From: Rhynchopus sp. YZ270_cl-10
Lineage: Eukaryota; Euglenozoa; Diplonemea; Diplonemida; Diplonemidae
DNA length: 64,000 bases
NCBI GenBank assembly: GCA_964035575.1
Contig: OZ037892.1
Location: forward strand, 868,001 to 932,000
Reading direction: 5' to 3'
A program made the position numbers and the translations under genes. Shown here piece after piece: positions 1 to 8,392 of the stretch. The notes under the pieces were generated by a model that searched no databases, was not told the origin of the DNA, and was given only the letters and a program-made list of their open reading frames with translations. Position 1 is the first letter of the stretch. Each line of letters starts with the position of its first letter.

Positions 1-286
1 ACAGTAACGGGTGGGGGGTTTTTTGCAAACAATGCAAAAAAAAAAGGGAGTTGAACACTTTTTTTTTGGATTTTTTTGGATTTTTTTGGGCGAGTCCGCG
101 TTAAAATTCTGTGATTATTTAGCGCCAATTATATGTTATTATTTTTGTTCTAAATGACCACACAATGTCACATGCCCAATTTAATTTTTTTTTTTAAAAC
201 ATGACAAAAGGCGATGTCTGTAAGTACTAGCACCTTTTGCGAGACATTACGTAGAGCACCTACCACTTGGTGGGTGATTGTCGATA

Positions 287-392
287 TCACCTGATTTTTA
301 CCCCACGTACAGTCGCGTACAGGCCACGTACAGGCGCCTATACGGTCCTATACGCGCCTCTACACGCCTATACGCGGGATAAAAATCAGTGG
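287..392. mobile_element. MITE-like hairpin, CACCTGATTTTTACC family, copy 1
   Basis: This 106-bp element has terminal inverted repeats beginning CACCTGATTTTTACCC. It is bounded by a perfect 5-bp target duplication CGATA (282-286 and 393-397). The interior is made of GTACAGG and CCTATAC words facing each other, so the whole element can fold into one imperfect hairpin. It has no coding capacity, so it would be a non-autonomous DNA transposon. The superfamily is not clear from the ends. Confidence 0.75.
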
Positions 393-788
393 CGATACAA
401 AAAATGCAACACGAAATATAAGCTACCTTCGGGAGTTCATGAGTCTATACACAGTGGCCTTGTAGGCACATTGCGTGATGGGCTACAGGGTCGAAAAGAA
501 GCGAAAACAACGTGTAATTATGTCGTACTGTAGAGGTGCTACAGGGCCACTGTGTAGTTTTTATAAAGCCTAGAAGTCAGCATTGCGTACAGACCCCCCA
601 GTAGGCGATCATCTACCACAATAGATGATCAACCCACAGTGCGGAAAAGAAAAGATTTCACCGTACGTAACCCTTCCCTCCAGTTCCACATATTTCTCTT
701 ACTCAAAATAACCCTACCCCATTTACTCTCCTAGTTCATGTAGTTTTTTTTTTTTTTTGTCACGATTCTGCCATTATATTTTTCTTTT

Positions 789-1760
789 GGGAAAACCTTT
801 ATTCGGCTCACAAAAAGTAATTTTTCCATCATTCGGCTCACAAAATAAAATTTTAACATCATTCTATCAAAGTTACTATAATTTTTCCTTCATTCGGCTC
901 ACAAAAGTTAATTTTTCCACCATTCTATCAATATTTTGCCAATTTTTCCATCATTCTATCAAAGTTTTTTTTTCACTTTTTCGAAGAAATTTTTACCGCT
1001 GGAAAAAAAAATTTGGGTGGTATTTTTTGAGGAAAAACGGGGTCATTTTTTTTTGCATTTTTCGAAAAAATTATATTTCCAGGGTCACAAATTACACACT
1101 GTTTGCTAAACATGCAAAGACAAGTGGTCACTGGTGCCGAGTTTGACAGCTTGGATGACCTGAAGGAGACGGTAAAACACGTGGCAGGCCCTCCTTCATC
1201 CTCCACATTTTTCCTTCCGCGTCTCGAACCGCACAGGCACCCGAATGACCCTTGTGTGCCGGTTCCTTATGTGTGCATGGAGGGTGTGTGCGGTGAACGA
1301 CGGTGATGGTTGTCACATCACCCAGCACGAGCGCACCTGCACCTCTGACGATCACCCTGTTGCCAACACAGGAATCGTCGGCGCCGTCGCCTCCCAGACC
1401 TGCGATAACGTGAGAAGTGTATCAAACTATGGTGCACATAGTGTGATTGCTGACATGCGTGACCTTCGCCGCAACAAGTCACCTACGAATTTTCCCCTCC
1501 CACAACCTATAAAAACGGGCAAAAAATCCCAACCCGAAAATTTTTTCCAGCGGTAAAAATTTCTTCGAAAAAGTGAAAAAAAAACTTTGATAGAATGATG
1601 GAAAAATTGGCAAAATATTGATAGAATGGTGGGAAAATTAACTTTTGTGAGCCGAATGAAGGAAAAATTATAGTAACTTTGATAGAATGATGTAAAAATT
1701 TTATTTTGTGAGCCGAATGATGGAAAAATTACTTTTTGTGAGCCGAATAAAGGTTTTCCC
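789..1760. mobile_element. MULE-like DNA transposon relic with ~240-bp inverted repeats
   Basis: The arms 789-1018 and 1529-1760 are near-perfect inverted copies beginning GGGAAAACC. They are flanked by an exact 9-bp repeat TTTTCTTTT (780-788, 1761-1769), a size typical of Mutator-like elements, although its low complexity weakens that evidence. Each arm is built from about six units of ~30 bp of two alternating kinds, one starting ATTCGGCTCACAAAA and the other ATTCTATCAA; these look like subterminal transposase-binding repeats. The GC-richer centre (about 1100-1490) encodes remnants resembling the MULE N-terminal region. At 972 bp with no transposase catalytic core it is a deletion derivative, non-autonomous and probably mobilised in trans. 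Confidence 0.75.
1112..1515 (+). pseudogene. Remnant of MULE transposase N-terminal region
   Basis: Two overlapping frames carry the signal. The first (ATG at 1112) reads FDSLDDLKETVKHVAG, like the 'F..l.elk.av...a' opening of MULE transposases. The second, from about 1245, has CAW and then GDGCHITQHERTC, matching the C-x-W...H-x-x-C zinc-binding end of that module. The frame changes between about 1200 and 1245, so a frameshift, or less likely a small intron, separates them. The DDE catalytic domain and the SWIM finger are absent. The placement between two long inverted repeats supports the call. The family match is from memory of the motif pattern. Confidence 0.55.
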
Positions 1761-2006
1761 TTTTCTTTTTATTGTTCGCGTGTATTCCCTCCAGTCCGTC
1801 GGTGCCCCTTCTGCGCTCATTGGGTAAGCAGACGCCTAGTGTTGTGTTTAGGAGGGGATGTCTTTATTGGGTCTTTAAATCATGTAATCACCCCTTCCCA
1901 AAGATGGGGGAAATGACTGTGTGCCTGCTTACAGTTTCCCCTGTCAGCAACCCCCATGCAACACTCCTGGGGTAGTTGGATGAGGGTAGGTAACCCACAC
2001 AGAGTA

Positions 2007-2036
2007 GTGCTTGCGTCCCAGAGACGTGTTGTGTAC
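2007..2036 (+). repeat. Hairpin module E (GTGC..GCGTC type), divergent copy
   Basis: It shares GTGCTTGCGTCCCAG with the copy at 12832. The 3' arm is altered (GAGACGTG...GTAC), so the predicted stem is weaker than in other members. Confidence 0.35.
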
Positions 2037-2088
2037 TATCAACTAAGTTGAACTTCACTTTTTTTTTTTGTAACAGTATTTGTGTCTA

Positions 2089-2214
2089 CCACCTGATTTT
2101 TACCCCGCGTATAGGCGCGTATAGGGCGTATAGGACCGTATAGGTCCGTACAGGCATATACGGACCGTCCGTACACGCTTTTACACGCCTTTTCGCGGGG
2201 TAAAAATCAGGTGG
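2089..2214. mobile_element. MITE-like hairpin, CACCTGATTTTTACC family, copy 2
   Basis: This 126-bp element has ends CCACCTGATTTTTACC and GGTAAAAATCAGGTGG. It has a perfect 5-bp duplication GTCTA at 2084-2088 and 2215-2219. The interior repeats GTATAGG/GTACAGG several times in both directions. It is the clearest member for defining the ends and the duplication length. Confidence 0.85.
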
Positions 2215-2280
2215 GTCTATATGGGTCGCGCTCGCTCTTTAAGAGCGTGACCACATAGTCTACTCCTTTTTGTTCTTCAA

Positions 2281-2304
2281 GGTGAAGTACGAGAGGCGGT
2301 CATC
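2281..2304 (+). repeat. Hairpin module B, reduced copy
   Basis: GGTGA at the left pairs with TCATC at the right around the loop ACGAGAG. The inner TAAGC/GCTTA stem of other copies is missing. The 3' trailer TTATAAGCGTTTCTTT matches that of other B copies. Confidence 0.5.
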
Positions 2305-2340
2305 TTATAAGCGTTTCTTTGTTTCATATCAGATGTAAGC

Positions 2341-2443
2341 GAAACAGATTGTAAGACTGCACGATTCGGTGTCCACCCCCAGTACACCCGGTCATACCAA
2401 AGGTACACTGTTCACGAGAGGGCTTTTTGTATTTCAACTAAAC
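2341..2443 (+). repeat. Module C, copy 1
   Basis: About 100 bp shared with 5613-5720 and 12301-12381: a GGTGTCCACC hairpin, a GTACC...GGTAC segment, then TTCACGAGAGGGC and TTTGTATTTCAA. The ACGAGAG word links it to modules A and B. Confidence 0.65.
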
Positions 2444-3257
2444 TTTTTTTCCCCCCGGCTAACAATCCCAACTCCCCGGTACCCATCATCGTTAATACCT
2501 GAGAAAAAAAGGGGGGGTAATTAACGTTGGTGAGTTGGGTTGAAAGAAAAAACCCCCCATTTTTTTTTTTTTTTTTGCACGACGGAAGCGCCGTATAGTA
2601 TTGTTCATTGATTTGAAAATGTAGTTTGTGGTTACCGTTGAAGGGGAGTCAACAGCACAGTAATACCACGCAAAAAAAAAAAAAAAAGTTAATTGAAAAG
2701 AAAAAAGAAATCGGTTGTGTTCCGTGTAGACGTGCTTTTGTCTACGCTAAGTATGATCAAGGTTTCCGAAAAGGAAAGACTTTTTTTTAAATTGTGAAGA
2801 CGATATGTCTGTAGTGGCAGCTGCTGCGATGCAGACTTGCCAAACACCCCCCTTTCTTTTTCTTCCCCCCTTCTGCGATATGCATTACAGTACCGAGCAT
2901 AAGAGCGAAGGTCACTTTGGGGTGAGGGGTGTGTTTTTAATGCAACTATGCATAGCGTCGCATCTAAGGGAAAAATCACGTCTGTCATTATAATAATGGC
3001 ATTCAGTGTTTTGCATCATAGTTCTTTTTATGTGCTTTTTTCCCCCCCTCCTTTTCTAGCAGTGGACCTTATGGGTATATGGGGTTCACCATGTCCACCA
3101 TTTAACAACAACAAAAAAAAAAGCAAAATATACCCCCAAACCTAAAAGACAATACTTAAAAAATTCACAAAATTCCCAAATTTCCTGAAAACACTTTCCC
3201 CAAAAACCCCACACTCTACCCCCCTCCAGAAAAAAAGCATCGTGCAATACATTCTCT

Positions 3258-3260
3258 TAG
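3258..3260 (+). promoter_or_regulatory. Possible 3' splice (trans-splice) acceptor
   Basis: CATTCTCTTAG ends here, 70 nt before the ATG at 3331, with no upstream coding exon in view. Spliced-leader addition is inferred only from this pattern. Confidence 0.3.
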
Positions 3261-3330
3261 GTGGGGTGGTCCTCGCAAAAAAAAAACCCCCCCTTCAAAT
3301 TGAATTACTCTCTATACTCACTACAACCCG

Positions 3331-4809
3331 ATGCCTCCGCCGGCCTCCCCTTCTTCTGCTCGCATCGGGGCGGGACGGAGCCTATCTGGGGAACATGGTG
3401 CTCCAGGACGGCATAGCGTGCACAAACGGCGGGGTGCCCCTTCGACCCCAAGCTCACGTAGTGCGTTGACGGCAAGCTATATCGTTACCCCGGTTAAGGG
3501 TGGAGTGCAGGGGACCTCTATACAGGCAGGGGCGACACCAAAAAGCGCGCCAAGATCTGCTGCAAAACGGCGTGTAAAGAGTGAGTCAGCGACGTACATG
3601 GCAACACCATGCGCACCGCCGCAGATCAAACGCCCACAACCCTTTGCACTCACTAAGGAACGCAAACCACCACAAACCTCAATGGTAAACGCTGTAGAGG
3701 AGAAAAGCTATCAATCGACGCCCGAAGCGGACCCTCTGGCAGGCACGGCAGTGTCGGGGCTGTCCCAAACCTTCAACAGCACCGCAACTCTGTCAAGAGC
3801 AGAGTCCACCCCGACGTCACCACACAACTGGACCTGGAATTCTGCTCCGGTGCCTACCTTTATAAGATCGCCCCCAGAGGCAGATTTTGCGCAGACTGCG
3901 AGGGCGCCGAGGGCGAACATAATGTTCAGATGGGATGCAGTTGAGGATGACGATGCGTCTGACCATGACCCAACGGAGGACCCTTCCGCTTATGTGCGTG
4001 GTTCGGATCCACCGCGTGGAATTTCTGCGATTCGGTCGACTTCTCGTGAAAGGGAGGGGGCACAAAGATCGTCTTCTTCGTCAGCTCCGAACCGCGTTGC
4101 CCCGCCCACCCCAACGAAGAAAGAGAGAAAAGAGGTTGCCGCTGCGAAGGCTTCAACGCGAAGCTCCTTTGGCAGGTCTGTGTCCGGATTGTTAAGCGCG
4201 GTGCGTGAGGACAGTGGGGACACCTTTATTGCACCAAATCTGTTGAAGCGGGGTGGTGGCAGGTTGACTGAGGTTCGCATGCAAAAAATGCTCGACATGC
4301 GGTACGGCCAGCAAACAGACGAGCCAAGACGGTCAAACACTGACAAAATGGAGGTTCCTTCCTCCACCTCCACCCCTTCACCTCGTGTACCGCAATCGGA
4401 TCGATCTGACAGCACGACACACAGAGAACCCAGAGAGACCGCTCCACTTACAAGCACTCCGGTGGTATATTCTTACCCCCATGCGTGCAGGAAGAAGATC
4501 GGCGAGTTGCCGAAGGGGAATCGCGCTGCGTCGGCGTCGTTCGCAGCGCCGCAGAGAGTGCGCAAGACGGTGCCTGTAGTGGTGTCTGCAGGGGGGAATA
4601 GAAGGCGGTCCTCCTCAACAACGAGAACGCGGAGTCCTAACACAGAGCGTTTGACGAATTATTCACCGGGTCCGTCGGAGTGGAAGGTGGGAGGTGCGGG
4701 TGGCCGTTCACCATCAGTGCCCCGAGTGCGCATGATGGGACACAGTGAAGTCACAGCGCGATCCTATGGAAGGTCAAACAGTGTAAACAGCAGAGGTGGA
4801 CGGAAGTGA
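3331..4809 (+). CDS. Ser/Thr/Pro/Arg-rich low-complexity protein, 492 aa
   Basis: I do not recognise this protein. The single open frame from ATG 3331 to TGA 4809 stands out by its length and GC-rich codons between AT-rich spacers. It has no signal peptide, no membrane segment and no obvious folded domain. The sequence is dominated by Ser, Thr, Pro and Arg, with many SP/TP and RSxS-like sites, consistent with a phosphorylated, intrinsically disordered, basic scaffold or cytoskeleton-associated protein; that is inference only. The least disordered stretch is about residues 293-325 (FIAPNLLKRGGG followed by a helix-like RLTEVRMQKMLDMRYG), the most likely conserved segment. The start is chosen as the first ATG after a possible acceptor at 3260; a slightly later Met is possible. 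Modules A and B lie 117 and 162 nt past the stop. Confidence 0.75.
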   Translation: MPPPASPSSARIGAGRSLSGEHGAPGRHSVHKRRGAPSTPSSRSALTASYIVTPVKGGVQGTSIQAGATPKSAPRSAAKRRVKSESATYMATPCAPPQIKRPQPFALTKERKPPQTSMVNAVEEKSYQSTPEADPLAGTAVSGLSQTFNSTATLSRAESTPTSPHNWTWNSAPVPTFIRSPPEADFAQTARAPRANIMFRWDAVEDDDASDHDPTEDPSAYVRGSDPPRGISAIRSTSREREGAQRSSSSSAPNRVAPPTPTKKERKEVAAAKASTRSSFGRSVSGLLSAVREDSGDTFIAPNLLKRGGGRLTEVRMQKMLDMRYGQQTDEPRRSNTDKMEVPSSTSTPSPRVPQSDRSDSTTHREPRETAPLTSTPVVYSYPHACRKKIGELPKGNRAASASFAAPQRVRKTVPVVVSAGGNRRRSSSTTRTRSPNTERLTNYSPGPSEWKVGGAGGRSPSVPRVRMMGHSEVTARSYGRSNSVNSRGGRK

Positions 4810-4925
4810 AAAGAGAAGAGGGGGGAGGGGGGGGAGGGGGGGGAGGTCAAAGCAAAACCAGCGTATAGGGTAAAAAGCTTGACCCAAAGTGCAGGGTGAG
4901 GTGGATGATTTTGTCTGGTTTTTTA

Positions 4926-4947
4926 GATGTGTATGTGTATATTCATC
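4926..4947 (+). repeat. Hairpin module A, short copy
   Basis: GATG and TTCATC close a short loop of alternating TGTA. A pyrimidine tract ending CTTTTTAG follows, then a B module only 23 nt further on. It lies in the probable 3' UTR of the 492-aa gene. Confidence 0.45.
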
Positions 4948-4970
4948 TTTCAAGTTTTCTTTCTTTTTAG

Positions 4971-5000
4971 GTGACTAAGTACAAGAAGCTTAGGTACATC
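4971..5000 (+). repeat. Hairpin module B, variant loop
   Basis: GTGACTAAG ... GCTTAGGTACATC keeps the inner CTAAG/CTTAG stem. The loop is ACAAGAA instead of ACGAGAG and the outer stem is weak. It follows the A module directly, giving an A-B tandem. Confidence 0.5.
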
Positions 5001-5612
5001 TCCACAATTTTTTTGTCAAAATATAATCAGAGCACTTTTTTTTTTCTCTTGCGAGTGTGTTTTTTCCTCTCTCTTTTCTGGAGTAGTGAAGTCCGAATGG
5101 CAGCTGCACTAAAACCAACAAAGTTGTCAAAAATAAATAAGAAAAAAAAGGTGTGTGGGAAGAAAAAAGAGGCGACAAAGTTTCGAAGGGGGGCACCTTC
5201 TTCCCGTCGGTTCTGTATGATTGAAGAGCTTGATGTGCAAAAATAAGGGTGCCTGAATCCAGAGAGGGTCGAATAGCGCAGTCCCTGCCACATCCCCCCT
5301 TTTTTCTTCTTCCCTGTCCAAGGTGGCCAACGTGAGGCCTGGGCTTTTGTTACAAAAAAAAAACCTTTTTTTTTTTTTCTCCCACAGACGAAGGTGCATT
5401 CGTGCGGTGTTCTGCACCACCAACTTCGCCAGCATCGATAACTATTTTTAAAAGCGGTTCTTAAAAAAATCGTGGCCACACTCTCCTCTGAAAAAGTGGT
5501 CTAAAATCGAACATTATTTTTTCTTCTTTAGCGCACGGTAAAGTATATGCCTTGTCTTGTGGTTTTTACTTATGGTTACTAAGTCAACCGTTGTAAACCT
5601 CAGATGTATACC

Positions 5613-5720
5613 TCGAAATGGATTGTAGGACTGCATGGTTGGGGTGTCCACCCCCGGTACAGCCGGTCATTGTACCAAAGGTACACTGTTCACGAGAGGG
5701 GCTTTTGTATTTCAAGTCAA
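5613..5720 (+). repeat. Module C, copy 2
   Basis: The fullest C copy. It can form GGGGTG/CACCCC, GGTAC/GTACC and further pairings in a row, then has TTCACGAGAGGGG and the trailer TTTTGTATTTCAAGTCAA. Confidence 0.7.
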
Positions 5721-6344
5721 ACCTTGTATATGAGCAGGAGCGGCTGGAGAGGTTAGGCCTCATCTAAGAAAAACTGACCACTGACCAAGTCAACTTTACC
5801 TCATCGTCTTGTGGTTCTGGAAGTATCCTAACCCCTCTATTTCTTTTGGGCGACATTGGGGACTCAGAACCCGTCTTTATTTTTTTGTGACAACTGATGT
5901 TTTATTATTTTTTTGCCCTTTTTTTTTTTATTGTAGAAATTTCCTCCCCTCTGTTAACTATGTTCTCATCTGTTGTAGTCTGTTCTGTTGTGGGGGGGTG
6001 GTGGGGGTGGGGATATCATCTAGGCTAAAGGCGCGTTTAACGTTTCGTCTTTTTTTTTTTAAAATTTTCTCATGCGCCGCCTTTTTATTTTGTGATTTGG
6101 TGTGGCTCAAAACCCTCCATTTATACCACAAAAGAAGTACAAAAAAAAACTACCTTATTTTTGGGGTGTTTTTTTGTGAAAAATTAATTTGCGAAGGAAC
6201 TTTTTTTGGGTAGCCTGGGTCCAACGCCGGGTCCAAAAATCCAAAAAACACACCCTTTTTTTTTTTTTTGAAACACAAAATAACTACAAAACAAAAAAGC
6301 ACTTTATTTTTGGCGTGAAAATGAAATCGGTTCTATTGTCAATA

Positions 6345-6411
6345 CCACCTGATGTTGGCCCGGTAGCAACTTTCCGTTGAACACCGCCAAAACTCGGTCA
6401 AAATCAGGTGA
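6345..6411. mobile_element. Degenerate or related MITE with CCACCTGAT ends
   Basis: CCACCTGATG at the left and AAAATCAGGTGA at the right match the outermost ~10 bp of the CACCTGATTTTTACC family. The interior differs and lacks the GTATAGG words. The flanks CAATA/CATTA agree at 4 of 5 positions. It could be a decayed member or chance similarity of the ends. Confidence 0.4.
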
Positions 6412-6716
6412 CATTATCATGAGGTTTTTTTTGTGCAAGAACACAGTACACGGGGGCAGTGTCTGCAGAAGAAAAAAAAGTTTTTTTTTTGTCCAGACGA
6501 GAGTTCCCCTTTTTATTGTATCGCTCTGCCTAGCCTCTGAATACCGAGGAGAGAGAATGTATACCCCATTTCGCCTAACGATCCTTTGGTCTCGCTTCTG
6601 TTCAAGGAATGAAGCCGGAGGTGACAGAAAAAAATTACCATGAGGATAACTGACTCGTGGCAGCCAAGCGTTCATCTCCAAGAGCCGTTTTTTTTTTCCC
6701 CTCTAACTTTTTTCCA

Positions 6717-6745
6717 GATGTGTATGTACGTAAGGTCTATTCATC
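6717..6745 (+). repeat. Hairpin module A, weak copy
   Basis: GATGTGTATG ... TATTCATC has the A-type ends and spacing, but the loop lacks ACGAGAG and inner pairing is poor. Confidence 0.35.
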
Positions 6746-6811
6746 TATTCAACCTTTGTGCGACAAAAAACAAAAACAAACAAAAAAAATCATTACCAAC
6801 CTCTCCCCTAG

Positions 6812-6953
6812 GCATACCTCGAAGGCGAATTTTCGTATTCGCCTGTTTTCTTCTATATTCGCCCTATATTCGGATCCGAATATAGGGCGAATATGGTCCA
6901 AGAATTTTGGGATCCGAATAAAGGGCGAATGCGTATTCGCCTTCGGGGTATGC
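6812..6953. mobile_element. Foldback element built of GGCGAATA words
   Basis: The 142-bp element has ends GCATACC and GGTATGC. Inner arms CGAAGGCGAAT / ATTCGCCTTCG are followed by repeated GGCGAAT and ATTCGCC words. A perfect 40-bp palindrome centred on GGATCC lies at 6855-6894. No clear target duplication is visible and it has no coding capacity. Confidence 0.6.
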
Positions 6954-7110
6954 GGCGGTCCCCTCCCCTCCCCTCGCCCTATTCGACTCTGCCAAATACC
7001 ATGGCACAGATCTCGAAGTTAAAAGAACAAAAAGAAAGTTGTATCAGCAGGAGAAGGGTCCAAAAAAAAAGGGAACCCATTAACACCGGGTTTGGAGCTT
7101 TTTTTTAAAA

Positions 7111-7142
7111 GATGACTAAGCAACGAGAGGCTTAGGATCATC
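7111..7142 (+). repeat. Hairpin module B, canonical copy
   Basis: GATGA pairs with TCATC and CTAAGC with GCTTAG around the loop AACGAGAG. The trailer is TTATAAACCTTTCTT. There is a two-base bulge on the 3' side between the two stems. Confidence 0.65.
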
Positions 7143-8375
7143 TTATAAACCTTTCTTATTTTTTTTATACCTACAAAGCATAGCTTAAAGGAGAAAATAG
7201 TTCCTCAGATACGGTCTCGCCAATTACCCCCCCTCCAATAGGGTAATTGCGCAATCAACGAAAAATCCCTTTTTTTTCTTCTTTTTACTTACCTATCAGA
7301 GTTACTATTTTGGCCATGTAAGGAGTGTTTGCACTTTTAACTTCTCTTTTATGCCGAAAGAAACGTCTTAAGGGAAGACGGATTCGGCTATGACCAAAGT
7401 AAGGTGCAGACGTAGGTCCCGTTCAGTTCTTCCTTTACCTTCACCCTCTGTGGATTTCTCGAAATATTCACATAACATCTGTTCCCAATTCCCCTACCGC
7501 TTCCCTTTTTGTCAACATTACAATGTAACCCAGCCCCAGCTGTTTGCTTTTTCCTATTTCCCAATCCCAAATAAGTCTGTCCATATTCCCCATGTTTTCT
7601 CGTGTTTCTTCCCCCTTTTTGTGTTCAAAAAACAATGAATTTTATAAGTCTCAAAAAAAAAGACGTTGCCCCCTCTTTTTTGGTTTGGGGTGGGCTTCTA
7701 TAGGAAGTTTCTATTTGTGAGCAGTGGTTGTGTTTTGAGACTTCCGTTCGTGGGTCCTTTCTCGGTTTTAGTTTTGCTTCCATATATTTTGTAGTCGAAT
7801 AAGCGTCTTCACTCTGTTCGGTTTGAGGTGAATTTTTACAGCAATTTTCAGGTTTCGATACTTTCCGTGAGGTCATAAAGCGTTTCAGCATCAGAAAAAG
7901 GAGGAAAAAATACCAATTGGCACAGTCCTCCTCTCGCCGTTGTTCAGAGGAAGACAGACACTGACGCCGCAACGGGCGTTTCAGAGTTGTACCATCAAAC
8001 AATAAAACCCAAGAGGAGCCGTCCCATTCTTGCAAACAAAATAGCAAATGCATCCTCAAGTTTAAACACTTGGGTATCTTCTCCCCTCTCCGAACCTCCA
8101 AACCTGCTTCGCACCACCTTCTCAGCTTTCCGGGGAGGCTCCGCACCCGACCCATGGCGTAGATCTCCTGAAGGAGGAGGGTAAGGAAGGCCATTTTTTT
8201 TTTGTATTTCAAACCAACTTTTTTTTGCCTCATCATTCCATCCTACGCAACTGCTTCCACCCCTTCTCTTCAACACTTTCCTCTCCAGGGCGGGGCCGGG
8301 GTTCCTTTCCCCCATCTGTTATCACCTCCCCCCGCACTTCCCCCTTTGGGTTTCTTTTTATCTCTTTTCTCGGTG

Positions 8376-8378
8376 CAG
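8376..8378 (+). promoter_or_regulatory. Possible 3' splice (trans-splice) acceptor of the kinase gene
   Basis: TCTTTTCTCGGTGCAG ends here, 14 nt before the ATG at 8393. A second candidate, CCTCTCCAG, ends at 8288. No upstream exon is visible. Confidence 0.4.
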
Positions 8379-8392
8379 TATAAGACGGTACA

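Larger units (their letters stand above)
1..3330. other. Gene-free spacer upstream of the first gene
   Basis: I see no host gene here. The stretch holds two MITE-like hairpins, a MULE-like relic and single copies of three small hairpin modules, each listed separately. The remainder is A/T homopolymer runs and short unconserved open frames, many lacking an ATG start. An imperfect inverted repeat lies around 2468-2550 (arms sharing CCCAACTC and CGTTAAT). Confidence 0.7.
4810..8392. other. Spacer between the 492-aa gene and the kinase gene
   Basis: No convincing gene is seen. A G-rich tract (4818-4846) follows the stop codon. Modules A, B and C, a degenerate MITE (6345-6411) and a palindromic foldback (6812-6953) are listed separately. 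The small frames here are rich in Phe and Lys from T and A runs and look spurious. The last ~150 nt become pyrimidine-rich before the kinase start. Confidence 0.65.

Noticed and set aside
267-533. 88-codon frame near the window start
   Set aside because: It starts without ATG and runs through the hairpin MITE at 287-392.
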